This document shows, one piece after another, positions 9,501-18,387 of a DNA stretch of 64,000 nt. The stretch spans positions 354,851-418,850 of the forward strand of contig JAOUEW010000002.1 of assembly GCA_029858505.1 (NCBI GenBank). The letters run 5' to 3'. Both the position numbers and the translations under genes were made by a program. Within the stretch, counting starts at the first letter, position 1, and each line of letters starts with the position of its first letter. Source of the stretch: Deltaproteobacteria bacterium (GTDB lineage Bacteria; SAR324; JACQKK01). The notes under the pieces are model-generated. The model ran no database searches and had not been told where the DNA came from. It saw nothing but the letters and a program-made list of their open reading frames with translations.

Positions 9501-12236
9501 ATGCAACGTCTGCTCGTGGGAACCAGACGGTGGAGTATCCGTGGCCAAGGATTGGCTCTAGTGTTCGCCGTACTTTGGAGTCTGCCCGTAGGGATGGCCT
9601 ATGGCCAAGGCAAACATGACCCTATGGTGATGGATTTGCAGAGCCAAGGGGCCCAGGTAACCTTCTCTCGCGCCAGCAAACAGGTGGGGTTCATTGGCAC
9701 CAAGGCTGGGCGGCCATTGGCCCTGCCCGGCGGGGTGGTCCCACGCTCTCCCCAGGAGGCCGCTTGGGCTCACATTTCGGCGTATGGGCCATTGTTTGGC
9801 GTGGCCAACCCCGCCCATGATCTGACGGTAATGAGTTCCCATACAGACCGTCTGGGGAACACCATGACCCGCTTCCAGCAGGTTCACCAGGGGGTTCCGG
9901 TGATGGGGGGGGAGATCATCGTGAACACCAACCCTGCCGGAGGCATGATCTCCGCCATTGGCAAGGCGTCTCCCAAGCTGGCGATGAGCACGACCCCGGC
10001 CATTTCTGCCCGGCAAGCCCAAAACACGGCCTTGGAACTGACGGCCAAAGGTTATCAAACCGACAGGGCAAGTCTTGCGGCGGGTCTGCCAACGCTGACG
10101 GTGTATGATCCACTGCTGCTGGGGGCCGGAAACAGCCCCGCCCGGCTGGTGTGGCGCATGGAGATTACGGCGGGCGGGGGGGAACCCATCAAGGAACTGG
10201 TGCTGGTGGACGCCCAGACCGGTGGGGTGCTTTTGCGCTTTAACCAAGTGGACGCGGTGAAGAACCGGGTGACCTACGATGCCAACAGTTCCAGCGCACT
10301 GCCCGGAACCCAGGTGTGTACTGAGGCCAGCAACAACACCAATTGCACCACCGGGACCATCATTACGGATGCCGACCATGCCCACCGCTACGCGGGGGAT
10401 TTTTACGATTTCCTCTTTAGCCAGCACGGCCGAGACAGCATTGATAACGCCGGGATGACGCTCAAATCCACCGTTCGTTACTGCCCCTTTGGTGGCCCCT
10501 GCCCCTTCGGCAATGCGTATTGGGACGGCACCCAGATGGTTTATGGCGCGGGCTATCCTGTGCAAGACGTGGTGGCCCACGAATTAACCCATGGGTTCAC
10601 CAGCAAAACCTCCAATCTTTTTTATGTTTATCAGTCTGGGGCCATCAACGAATCTCTATCCGATGTGTGGGGAGAATTCGTTGACCTTACCTATGCCGAT
10701 GCCGGTAGCGATGCCGCGGCTGACCGCTGGAAGTTGGGGGAAGACCTGGCCATCGGGGCCATCCGTAACATGGCTAACCCCACTTTGTTCAACGACCCGG
10801 ACAGGATGACCAGCCTGTTGTATGTGGTGAATGATGCCAACGCCGCTGGTTGGGACAACGGGGGCGTGCACACCAACAGCGGGGTGAACAACAAGGCGGC
10901 CTTTTTAATGGTGGATGGGGGAACCTTCAATGGCAAGACCATCACCGGTATTGGCATTCCCAAAACGGCGGCCATGTATTATCTGGCCCAGACCACCCTG
11001 CTGACCTCGGCATCGGACTATTTGGACTTGTACAATGCCCTGAACCAAGCTTGCCAGACCCTGGTGGGCGGGGCGGCCGGGATTACCGCCGCGGATTGTA
11101 CTCAGGTGGACAACGCCCTGTTGGCGGTGGAAATGAATCTTTCCCCCGTGGCGGGTTATAACCCTGAAGCGGCCGTGTGCCCGGTGGGGGCGACCCAGGT
11201 GGCGGTGTTTGCCGATGATTTTGAAGGGGGAACCGCTAAATGGTCCGCCAACGGATGGTATCTTTTGAATCAAACCAATGGGGGCCCCTATGCTACCTCA
11301 GGGGTCAATTCCCTGGCGGCAGATGACGTGGCCGTTGTGTCTGACCAAAAGGCCACCATTACGGTGAAAGTACCGAAGCAGCCCACAGCCGTAACCGCGC
11401 TGTATTTCCGGCACATGTTTTTGCTGGATTGGTGGGGGGCTTCATATTATGACGGTGGGGTGGTGGAGTATTCCACCGATGGCGGTGCTACCTGGACGGA
11501 TGCTGGCCCCCTGATGGACAGCGGGAAAACCTATGGCGGGGTGTTATCCACTCTTTATCAAAACCCTTTAGGTGGGCGTAATGCTTTCGTGGGGGATTCC
11601 CATGGGTTTGTGTCTACCCGGATCGATCTTAGCGGGTTCAAGGGGCAAACCCTTAAATTCCGCTGGCGGTTGGGAACGGATAATGCTGTAAGTTACTTAG
11701 GTTGGGTGGTGGATGACGTGAAGGCGTATAGCTGCAATTTTCCTCCCACGGCTCCGGTGTTAACCACCCCGGCGGATATGGCCACGGGGGTGGACCCAGC
11801 GGCTCCGGGGTTTGCGTACACGGCCTCTACCGATGCCAACGCCGATGTTTTAACCTACACCACCAAGGTCTGCACTAACGCGGCCTTAACCACGGGCTGC
11901 ATGGCCAACGTGCAGGTGGTGATGTTGGGGTTCAACCGGAAGGAATGGCTGGCGGGGCTGGGAGGCTTGGGAAGCACGGGATTGTTCGTGGCGGGGCTGG
12001 CGTGGCTGCCCCGAAGGAGATTCCGCCTGGGGCTGGCAGTCTTGCTCGTCTTTGCGGCCATGACCTTGCTGGCCTCTTGTGGCGGTGGTGGTGGTGGTGG
12101 CGGGGGAGGAGGAGGTACGCCCGCTCTTCCTCCGGTAAACTTGTCTCCGGCCACCACGTATTATTGGCAGGTGACGGTGGATGATGGCTTTACCGGCAAA
12201 GCTTCTAGCCCGGTGTGGAGCTTCACCACCCTGTAA
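9501..12236 (+). CDS. Secreted thermolysin-type (M4) metalloprotease
   Basis: A 911-residue zinc protease. The signal peptide lies at about residues 1-36, followed by an FTP/PepSY-type propeptide to about 245. The catalytic domain has HELTH at 360-364, Glu384 in GAINESLSDVWGE as third zinc ligand, and GVHTNSGVNNKA. A jelly-roll-like region begins at DDFEGG (about 573), then an Fn3-like repeat begins at PTAPVLTTPAD and finishes with TTYYWQVTVDD and SPVWSFTTL. Between the halves of that repeat lies an odd segment: hydrophobic about 817-836, RRR at 838-840, hydrophobic 843-859, then LLASC (Cys860) and 12 glycines. The start has an excellent GGGAGGAG site. It probably acts in the periplasm or outside the cell. 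Confidence 0.9.
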   Translation: MQRLLVGTRRWSIRGQGLALVFAVLWSLPVGMAYGQGKHDPMVMDLQSQGAQVTFSRASKQVGFIGTKAGRPLALPGGVVPRSPQEAAWAHISAYGPLFGVANPAHDLTVMSSHTDRLGNTMTRFQQVHQGVPVMGGEIIVNTNPAGGMISAIGKASPKLAMSTTPAISARQAQNTALELTAKGYQTDRASLAAGLPTLTVYDPLLLGAGNSPARLVWRMEITAGGGEPIKELVLVDAQTGGVLLRFNQVDAVKNRVTYDANSSSALPGTQVCTEASNNTNCTTGTIITDADHAHRYAGDFYDFLFSQHGRDSIDNAGMTLKSTVRYCPFGGPCPFGNAYWDGTQMVYGAGYPVQDVVAHELTHGFTSKTSNLFYVYQSGAINESLSDVWGEFVDLTYADAGSDAAADRWKLGEDLAIGAIRNMANPTLFNDPDRMTSLLYVVNDANAAGWDNGGVHTNSGVNNKAAFLMVDGGTFNGKTITGIGIPKTAAMYYLAQTTLLTSASDYLDLYNALNQACQTLVGGAAGITAADCTQVDNALLAVEMNLSPVAGYNPEAAVCPVGATQVAVFADDFEGGTAKWSANGWYLLNQTNGGPYATSGVNSLAADDVAVVSDQKATITVKVPKQPTAVTALYFRHMFLLDWWGASYYDGGVVEYSTDGGATWTDAGPLMDSGKTYGGVLSTLYQNPLGGRNAFVGDSHGFVSTRIDLSGFKGQTLKFRWRLGTDNAVSYLGWVVDDVKAYSCNFPPTAPVLTTPADMATGVDPAAPGFAYTASTDANADVLTYTTKVCTNAALTTGCMANVQVVMLGFNRKEWLAGLGGLGSTGLFVAGLAWLPRRRFRLGLAVLLVFAAMTLLASCGGGGGGGGGGGGTPALPPVNLSPATTYYWQVTVDDGFTGKASSPVWSFTTL
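12081..12116 (+). repeat. GGN codon run encoding Gly12 in the M4 protease
   Basis: Twelve consecutive glycine codons, mostly GGT at the start then GGG/GGA, directly after the Cys of the lipobox-like LLASC. Gains or losses of a repeat unit of three would keep the frame; slips in the G-run would truncate the last 40 residues. Confidence 0.9.
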
Positions 12237-12274
12237 CGGAGAACCGGCCTCAACGGAAGGTGGCAAGAAAAAAG

Positions 12275-12308
12275 CAGGGGTTGGCCATGCCAGCCCCTGT
12301 TTTATTTT
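12275..12308 (+). terminator. Rho-independent terminator after the M4 protease
   Basis: An 11-bp stem (CAGGGGTTGGC against GCCAGCCCCTG, one G-T pair) with loop CAT, followed by TTTTATTTT. An A-run precedes the stem. It lies 40 bases after the protease stop codon. Confidence 0.9.
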
Positions 12309-12483
12309 CCGGCTAGACGACCTCAACCACTTCCTTTCTGGCGTTCGCTGTATGGTGACGCCAGAGAGGTTGTACGAAAGGGCAAGTCGGGGGAGCACCT
12401 TTGACCTTTCCCCCGTGTGGTAATCCTCTGTAAAGAAATGGGTTAAGGTCAATATTTACTCCCAATCCTCAATGAGGGGCACC

Positions 12484-13107
12484 ATGGCAAGATTAGCACC
12501 GGAATATAAAATAAAGGATATAGAAGATAATATGATGGATTTGGATTTGTTTCCTAACAATCCATTTATTAATAAAACATGGAAGGCGCATATACTGCCG
12601 GATTCATTTATCACAACAGAGCAGTTGCATTGTATTGTTGGGGCGGACGATAAAACTGTCCGCTCTAAAAAAATAATTCTTATCGCCACAGGAGACTACG
12701 AAGATAAGATTTCAAGAGTAAACGAAATCCCAATTGTTCAGATCAATAATAATGCTGAATATTGCAAAATAAGTAAAATTATAACAGATAATGATGTTGA
12801 AAGTATTGATAATTATTATAATAACAGTGATTTTAGCTTTACTTTCTCAGCCTATATTTTTCCTGAAACAAAAAAATGGGGTATAGTAACCCATCTTCCA
12901 AGTGAGGTCGCCATCATTGGGGGGGAACAGGATTTTATAGAAGCATTTGAGGAGTCTATGGGGGGTCGAGATTTATTAATAAATGACATATTCGAAATAT
13001 ATAATAACATGAGGCCGTTACCACACGATTATTTTTACACGCTAATCAAAGGTATTTATGGAGATGACATAGAAATAGAAAAGGATGATTATAATAAACC
13101 AAAATAA
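12484..13107 (+). CDS. A/T-rich orphan protein of unknown function (possible immunity protein)
   Basis: A protein of 207 residues that I do not recognise. Base use differs sharply from the neighbours: A/T-rich, with many AAT, ATA and AAA codons, which suggests recent acquisition. It is rich in Asp, Asn, Ile and Tyr, acidic overall, and has no membrane segment or signal peptide. A WGIVTHLPSEVAIIGG stretch resembles the compact alpha/beta style of immunity proteins, but this is weak. ATG 12484 is preceded by AGGGG with short spacing; ATG 12472 is in the same frame. It lies directly upstream of an RHS core remnant, a setting where immunity genes are common. Confidence 0.65.
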   Translation: MARLAPEYKIKDIEDNMMDLDLFPNNPFINKTWKAHILPDSFITTEQLHCIVGADDKTVRSKKIILIATGDYEDKISRVNEIPIVQINNNAEYCKISKIITDNDVESIDNYYNNSDFSFTFSAYIFPETKKWGIVTHLPSEVAIIGGEQDFIEAFEESMGGRDLLINDIFEIYNNMRPLPHDYFYTLIKGIYGDDIEIEKDDYNKPK

Positions 13108-13153
13108 CCCACCAACTTTTCTTTACTTCCCCCTTTCAACTTAAAACTTTTGT

Positions 13154-13312
13154 CAGTCAGACGAGCACCTGGAATACTTCCCCTTCGGGGAAACCTGGCT
13201 TGACCAGCACCATAACGTAGACAAGACGAGTTATAGGTTCACCGGAAAAGAGTACGACCAGGAGACGGGGTTGTATTACTTTGGGGCGAGGTATTACGAT
13301 CCGAGGGGAGAT
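13154..13312 (+). pseudogene. Remnant of an RHS repeat-associated core domain
   Basis: An open stretch of about 53 codons that reads as the conserved end of an RHS core: HLEYFPFGETW, YRFTGKEYDQETGLYY and FGARYYDPR. This is the standard junction just before the variable toxin tip of RHS proteins. There is no start codon, no upstream repeats and no toxin tip. The sequence breaks off immediately after YYDPR, at the end of the opposite-strand ligase gene. It is a fragment left from a deleted or displaced rhs gene. Confidence 0.88.
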
Positions 13313-13314
13313 GT

Positions 13315-14295
13315 TCAGCCCTCCTTCTTCCAAGCAACCAGGGGTCTCCCCAGCCAGGCTTGGGTCAGGGCCGCCAGGTCCGCTTTCTCCCCCTTTTTTT
13401 TCTCTTCCAATGGTTCCCACTCAATCTGCTCGATCACTCCTTCCTTCACCAGCAGGGCGGCCCAGAGGTCTTTCCCAGGGGCGGGTATTTGACGGGCATG
13501 AATGTAGGCCCGGGCGGAAATTTTTAATTCGGTCAGCGGAGGAGTTTCACCCTCGCCATGGAGTTCTAAAAACTCCGGATCGGTGAGGGCTTGTTCCTCT
13601 TCCCGCACGGTTTCCCATTCTTCCGGGGTAAGCTCACCCGGCGCCACCGGGCGCCCAAGGGCCGGGGCCAGACTGGCGGCCAGGGTGGCTTCCACCTTCT
13701 CCATGCTGGCCTGGAGGCCTTCCTTTCGCAGGGTCGTCACTCGCTTGTCTAGGGCCTGGGCGGCCAAACGGGCGAAGGCCGGAAAGGGGCAGGGCCACAG
13801 GGCGGCCATGATGTCCGCGGGGAAATCCAACAAAATGTTGCCCACCACCACGGAGGCTTCTTCCACCCGGCCTCCGCCGATGCCAGCGATGCGGCGGTGG
13901 TTCACTTCAATTTCGTTCATGCCTTCCAGGGTGGCGGGGCAGCCCAATTGGTTCAAGGCCGCCACCGGGGCGGCCAGCAGCCGGGCGTATAAACGCTTGG
14001 GGACGGGAGGCAGACGGCTGTGGTGGAACACGAACTGGTAGAACAATTGCTGGGAGTCTAAGTAGGTCAGCCCGCCCCCCACCCGGCGGCGGATGACCGG
14101 CAGCCCCCGGCGGGCGGCTTCGGCCCGGTGGATCACCTGTCCATAGGTTTGGTGATAGCCCAAACACAGGTAGGGCTGGGCGGGGGAACACAGCACCACC
14201 GTATCCTGAGACTGGGGGGTCATGCGGCGGGCCAGGGCATGGTACACCGCTTGGCTGGTGGCGGCCCCCACCGCCCCCAGCCGCACCAGCCGCAC
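13315..14295 (-). CDS. Lipoate-protein ligase/octanoyltransferase family protein
   Basis: A 326-residue member of the LplA/LipM/LipB (BPL-like) fold. The substrate-binding loop RRRVGGGLTY lies at residues 69-78, and the later NEIEVNHRRIAGIGGG (127-142) corresponds to the region holding the catalytic lysine in ligases and LipM. That residue is Arg135 here, so activity may be altered. It is last in the lipoate-assembly gene run. The frame opens with GTG 14295 without a good ribosome site; a CTG further upstream, at about 14322, is preceded by GGAGG and is in frame. Its stop codon sits at the edge of the RHS remnant, so its 3' end may have been reshaped. Confidence 0.8.
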   Translation of the reverse strand: MRLVRLGAVGAATSQAVYHALARRMTPQSQDTVVLCSPAQPYLCLGYHQTYGQVIHRAEAARRGLPVIRRRVGGGLTYLDSQQLFYQFVFHHSRLPPVPKRLYARLLAAPVAALNQLGCPATLEGMNEIEVNHRRIAGIGGGRVEEASVVVGNILLDFPADIMAALWPCPFPAFARLAAQALDKRVTTLRKEGLQASMEKVEATLAASLAPALGRPVAPGELTPEEWETVREEEQALTDPEFLELHGEGETPPLTELKISARAYIHARQIPAPGKDLWAALLVKEGVIEQIEWEPLEEKKKGEKADLAALTQAWLGRPLVAWKKEG

Positions 14296-14312
14296 GGGGG
14301 CGGTGTCTGGGG

Positions 14313-15407
14313 TTACGGGCGCCAGATGTCCTCCAACCGCATTTCTTTGCCAATCACCGCCAGGTCATCGGCTTCGGGGCGGAAGGGGTAATCGCGGAAG
14401 GGTTCCCCCGGCCGGTAGGAACCATAGGGGCGGTTGCAGGTCATTTCCCCCTGGCGGTCCGGGCAACCGTCGGTCATGAAGGCCTTTCCTCCGGCAATGG
14501 CCCGCCGCACCATCAACTCTGGGGCCTCCAGCCGGGCAATCTCTCCCGCGTCGTTGAACCCCACGGCTTCCCGGGGCAGGCCGTGTTCTTCCACCAGGTT
14601 TTTCACCAACTGCACCCGTCGCAGCCGGTGCAGGGGGGCCCTGGGGGCGGCCTCCATGGCGGTGCCTTCTTCTGGGTTGAAGCTAAACAAATAAGCGGCG
14701 ATCTGTTCTTCCTTCAGGTTATGGAACAACTCCATCAAGTCTCGGTCGGTTTCTCCCAGCCCCACCATGATGTGGCAGTTCACCTTCATGGGTCCAAACA
14801 GGCGGCGTGCGGCCCGGATCATTTTCCAATGGTATTCCCAAGAATGGGGCCCCTTGGCGCCCTTGCCCCGGGTGTTGCTGAACAGTTCGGGGGTCACGGC
14901 GTCCAGCCCCACCCCAATAATATCCACCCCCACGTCTTTCACTTCCACCAGCCGTTCTTCGTTCAGGGTGCTGGCGCTGACCAGGGCCGACAGCGGCACG
15001 GCTGGGGCCGCCTGGTGAATGGCCTGGGAAATGGCGATCAAATCGGGGTAGGCCCGGGGGTGGTGCACCTGCGACACGCACACCCGCCCCACGCCAGAGC
15101 GGGCTTCTTTTTCGGCCACTTTCTCGGCCACCAACGAGGTTGGATACAAGGGCCAATCTACCCGGATGAAACTTTTGTCCACGCTTTCCCCTTCTCGGGT
15201 GCGGGCCAGCCCGCAGTAAGTGCAGTTGGCCGTGCAGCTGACATCATAGTTTTGCAGCAGGTTGATGCAGCCGCAGCTGCAATCCCGCAGGAAGCGCCCC
15301 CGCACCAGGCGGAGTTCCATGGCGGCGGCGGCGGAGATGCGCACGTAATCGGGGCTTTGTTTGCCGGCGTCTTCCGCCGGGTTGTCGGCGCATTGGGCAA
15401 GGGTCAT
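14313..15407 (-). CDS. Radical SAM protein, LipS1/LipS2-like lipoyl synthase component
   Basis: A 364-residue radical SAM enzyme with the cluster motif CTANCTYC at 58-65 (CxxxCxxC). An extra cysteine group, CSCGC at 43-47, and two more in GCPDRQGEMTC near the C-terminus could hold an auxiliary iron-sulfur cluster. Sulfur-inserting radical SAM enzymes (LipA, BioB) need such a second cluster. Its neighbours are a second radical SAM protein, lipoate ligases and a GcvH-like carrier. This matches the LipS1/LipS2 two-protein lipoyl synthase known from archaea and some sulfur-oxidising bacteria. I cannot say which of the two it is. ATG 15407 fits; TTG 15440 is an upstream alternative. Confidence 0.75.
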   Translation of the reverse strand: MTLAQCADNPAEDAGKQSPDYVRISAAAAMELRLVRGRFLRDCSCGCINLLQNYDVSCTANCTYCGLARTREGESVDKSFIRVDWPLYPTSLVAEKVAEKEARSGVGRVCVSQVHHPRAYPDLIAISQAIHQAAPAVPLSALVSASTLNEERLVEVKDVGVDIIGVGLDAVTPELFSNTRGKGAKGPHSWEYHWKMIRAARRLFGPMKVNCHIMVGLGETDRDLMELFHNLKEEQIAAYLFSFNPEEGTAMEAAPRAPLHRLRRVQLVKNLVEEHGLPREAVGFNDAGEIARLEAPELMVRRAIAGGKAFMTDGCPDRQGEMTCNRPYGSYRPGEPFRDYPFRPEADDLAVIGKEMRLEDIWRP

Positions 15408-15440
15408 GGCAGGCTCTCGGTGAAAGGAGTGAAACAACAA

Positions 15441-16379
15441 TTACCACGGCACGCCGCAGCAGGCATCATGAAAGGTGGGGGCCAGGGCCCGTTCTTTGGC
15501 ATAGCCCACGCTGCCTTCGGCGGGGTAGGCAATGCCATTCAATCCGGCGTCGATGGCCATGCGGTCGATCACCCCCTTGGCCGGGCCCAGGGGCCGGGCG
15601 CAGCCCAGCACAATGGGGGTGGCGGGCAGGCGCTGCCGGGCCCGCTGAAAGAACGCTCCCATGTCTTCCGGTGGGGGGAGCTTCACCCCTTCCATGGGGG
15701 TTCCGGAAAGGGGCGTTAGCACCACCAGCACCAGCAGTTTGGGCGGGTGGCGGGCGATGATGTCGAGGGAGGCGTCTTCTCCCAGCATTTTTCCGTAGTG
15801 CAGCCCCAAAATAATGTGGGGGATGCTGGGCACTTGGTATTCCTCCAGCCAGGCCAGGCTTTGTTCGTAATCGGCCGGGGTAAGGTCCAGGTGATACACC
15901 TGCCGAATGGTGTCGGGGTGACCGATGATGTCCATCATGGCGCCGTCGATGCCCACCTGCCCCAGGGCTTTGGCGGTGGCCTGGTCCGGCACGCCGGGGT
16001 GCACCCGGATCAGCAGCCCCAATTCGTTTTTCACACGGGCCAGTTCATCCATGTGGGCCAGCAGGGGCACCCGCCCCTGTTTGTCGCTGCCGCCAGAAAT
16101 CAACACCCCCTGGGCGCCCTCGTCTTTGGCTTTTTGGCAGGCTTGAAACAGCCCCCCCGGCCCCTTGGGCAAGGGGGCCATGCCTTTCAGTTTTTCCGTG
16201 CCGCAATGGTCGCAGGCCAGGGCGCAGCCCCCCCCGGTCAGAGACACCGTGACGAACCGGTGAGCGCTTTGTTGGGCGTATTCACTGGTTTTGAATCGGC
16301 GAAACCCCGGCGCGTAGAACGAGATCTCATCGGGGAAGTTCTCTCGACGCAACGCCATCAAGTTTTCGGGTGGGTTCAT
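15441..16379 (-). CDS. Radical SAM protein, second LipS1/LipS2-like component
   Basis: A 312-residue radical SAM protein with CALACDHC at 52-59 (CxxxCxxC), followed by a TIM-barrel pattern (GVLISGGSD, IDGAMMDIIG, PSIPHIILGLHYGKM, GCARPLG). Two adjacent cysteines near the C-terminus (DACCGVPW) could help bind an auxiliary cluster. It is distinct from its neighbour and from LipA. The two-gene arrangement beside a fused lipoate ligase supports a paired lipoyl synthase in which each protein inserts one sulfur into the bound octanoyl chain. ATG 16379 is preceded by a GGACAGG-like site; the frame is open to 16463. The gap to the next gene is 33 bases. Confidence 0.75.
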   Translation of the reverse strand: MNPPENLMALRRENFPDEISFYAPGFRRFKTSEYAQQSAHRFVTVSLTGGGCALACDHCGTEKLKGMAPLPKGPGGLFQACQKAKDEGAQGVLISGGSDKQGRVPLLAHMDELARVKNELGLLIRVHPGVPDQATAKALGQVGIDGAMMDIIGHPDTIRQVYHLDLTPADYEQSLAWLEEYQVPSIPHIILGLHYGKMLGEDASLDIIARHPPKLLVLVVLTPLSGTPMEGVKLPPPEDMGAFFQRARQRLPATPIVLGCARPLGPAKGVIDRMAIDAGLNGIAYPAEGSVGYAKERALAPTFHDACCGVPW

Positions 16380-16475
16380 GGCCTGTCCGATGGAGTGAAT
16401 GGCGTGAAGTGAAACGTTTGAGATAGCTCTTTGCCTGGAGGAAACATCTCCAACCTGGACCAATCCATGACCTAA

Positions 16476-17606
16476 TTATACGGGCAGAGCCTGACCGTCG
16501 GGGTTTAAAAAACACCCGTACAGCGCGGCATCCCTGGCTTCTCCACCCCCAGCCAACCGAACGGCGGTGGCCACGGCCTTGGCTAGGGGCTCCAGGGGCA
16601 GGGCGGCCAGTTCGTTGGCATGGGCGGCATGGGCGGCCCGCAGGGTCGCCTCCACCGCGGCGGGGTCGGCGGAGTGCCAGCGCAGCCGGGCCTCCAGGTC
16701 GGCCACGGCCCCTTCCGGGGCAAAAAAATCTCCACCGATGTACACCGCCTTCACCACGGCCCCGGCGCGGGTGACACGCACTTCCAGCAGACCCGCCGGG
16801 GTCTTCTCCCTGGCCGTGGCAAAGGTGTCGGGGACGGCCACCGTTTGATGAACCCAACTGGGTTGGGTGTATTTCTCCGCTTGCAAGGCTCGAATCTGGG
16901 TCTGTTCCTCCGGGGTGTAGGCTCCCTGGCTCAGGGAGACCCCAAACTCCTTCCGGTATCCATCGGCCACTCGTTCCCGGGTTTCCTCCAGGGTCAGGTC
17001 GCTTCTTCCGGCCAGTTCCCGCACGGTGGCCGTGCGGGCGGCCACCTGGGAGATCTCTTTGTCGGTGATTTTTTCAAAGGGGGTGTTCAGCACCCGCAGC
17101 ATATGGGCTACATCTAGCCCCACCAACAAAGAGGCATGGAACAACATGCCGCCGGATGGCGCCCGGTATATTCCCAGCCCTGCCAGCTTCCGCCCCTGGG
17201 CTTCGATATCATTCTTCCCGCGAAAGGCCGCCTGAATGCCCAGGGCGGCCAGACCCTGGGTGAGGCCCAGCGAGAAGCGGGCCATGGTTTCCCTGGCTCT
17301 GGCCCAGGAGTCTTCTCCCGCCCCCGGCAGGGTGAGGGCCACCCCCAGTTGATCTGGCCCCATCACGATGGCGCCGCCCCCGGTGGGCCGCCGGTTGACT
17401 GGCAGGCCCATGGCCTGGCAAGCGTCTAGGTGAATCTCGTTTCCCAGCGTTTGGAACCGACCCACCAGGGCGCAGGGGGCATAGGTGTACAGCCGCAGGG
17501 TGGGGGGGCTGGTGCCCTCGCCGGCCCGGACGGCCATCACCTCATCGGCGGCCAGCCCATAGTCGTGGGCCACTCCGTCTTCCTTCACCAGCCGCCAAGG
17601 AATCAT
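16476..17606 (-). CDS. Lipoate-protein ligase with C-terminal accessory domain, sLpl(AB)-like
   Basis: A 376-residue ligase that attaches lipoate or octanoate to carrier proteins. RRPTGGG (72-78) forms the lipoate-binding loop, and KNDIEAQGRKLAG (131-143) holds the catalytic Lys140. From about residue 265 a second domain resembles LplB, the accessory domain needed for adenylation (VRVTRAGAVVKAVYIGGDFF, then an arginine/alanine-rich helical part). The fused layout matches the sLpl(AB) ligases that act with LipS1/LipS2. It lies between the GcvH-like gene and the radical SAM genes on the same strand. ATG start. Confidence 0.88.
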   Translation of the reverse strand: MIPWRLVKEDGVAHDYGLAADEVMAVRAGEGTSPPTLRLYTYAPCALVGRFQTLGNEIHLDACQAMGLPVNRRPTGGGAIVMGPDQLGVALTLPGAGEDSWARARETMARFSLGLTQGLAALGIQAAFRGKNDIEAQGRKLAGLGIYRAPSGGMLFHASLLVGLDVAHMLRVLNTPFEKITDKEISQVAARTATVRELAGRSDLTLEETRERVADGYRKEFGVSLSQGAYTPEEQTQIRALQAEKYTQPSWVHQTVAVPDTFATAREKTPAGLLEVRVTRAGAVVKAVYIGGDFFAPEGAVADLEARLRWHSADPAAVEATLRAAHAAHANELAALPLEPLAKAVATAVRLAGGGEARDAALYGCFLNPDGQALPV

Positions 17607-17852
17607 GGGGTTCTCGGTTTTATTACACGATTTTTTATGGCCCTATTTCTGGCTCTGCCCTAAATTTTTCAAAATTCATTTCTAGTCTTGCTGAACTTTC
17701 TGCATCCCGTTTGAATCATTGATCCCCCTTCTCCTGTCCTTCTTTCTCAATTCCTTTGGGCTTGGCCGGATATGTCCTGTCTTCTTACGCGCAGTGTTCT
17801 CTCGGGCTTTGTTCTGCATCTACATGAATACATAACGGGGAACTCGAGCCGG

Positions 17853-18290
17853 TTAATCAATCCAGCCCTGTTCCTTGTAGCGCAGAATTTCTTGTTGAGA
17901 CCAAACCCCCAAGTCTGGACCCCCGACCAATTCTTTGGATTCTTTCTCCCAATGGTCTGGGCGGATTTTCATCATCCAGCCCTGGCCGAAGGGGTCGTGG
18001 TTCACCAGGGCGGGGTTTTTTTCGGCCCCGGTGTTGCGGGCGGTCACCACTCCGCTTACTGGGGAAATCAACTCTCCGGTCATTTTGGCGGCTTCTAGAG
18101 AGCCCGCCGGGCGGCTGCGGGACACCTGGGTGCCCTCGGCGGGCAGAGTCAGGTAGGCCAAATCTCCCAGGGATTCCAGCCCCAACAGGTCAATGCCCAC
18201 CAGAATCTCGCCCTCTGGCGTGGGGCAAGCCCACATATGGGTGGAGCGGTCATACCAACGGTCGGCGGGAAAGGGATAGGAAGCGCCCAT
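17853..18290 (-). CDS. gcvH: GcvH-like lipoyl carrier protein
   Basis: A 145-residue lipoyl-domain protein with GSLEAAKMTGELISPVSG at about 63-80; Lys69 is the expected lipoylation site. The GIDLLGLESLGDLAYLTLP stretch before it is typical of glycine cleavage H proteins. The C-terminus (WSQQEILRYKEQGWID) is slightly longer than usual. No glycine cleavage partners (gcvT, gcvP) are near; instead it leads the lipoate ligase and radical SAM genes. It may therefore be the scaffold on which lipoate is built, or a dedicated carrier like LbpA of sulfur oxidisers. A 246-base gap separates it from the ligase gene. Confidence 0.85.
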   Translation of the reverse strand: MGASYPFPADRWYDRSTHMWACPTPEGEILVGIDLLGLESLGDLAYLTLPAEGTQVSRSRPAGSLEAAKMTGELISPVSGVVTARNTGAEKNPALVNHDPFGQGWMMKIRPDHWEKESKELVGGPDLGVWSQQEILRYKEQGWID

Positions 18291-18387
18291 GGATGTTTCC
18301 AGGAAAAGGGTGACTGGGAGAAAATCTCAACTTGCTGCTGGATTCTATTCCCATATCAAACTGAAGGGAAATAGCCTTGTGATTTCC

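Noticed and set aside
12237-12483. Gene upstream of the A/T-rich orphan
   Set aside because: The open frame at 12181-12423 overlaps the protease end and a terminator and has no ribosome site.
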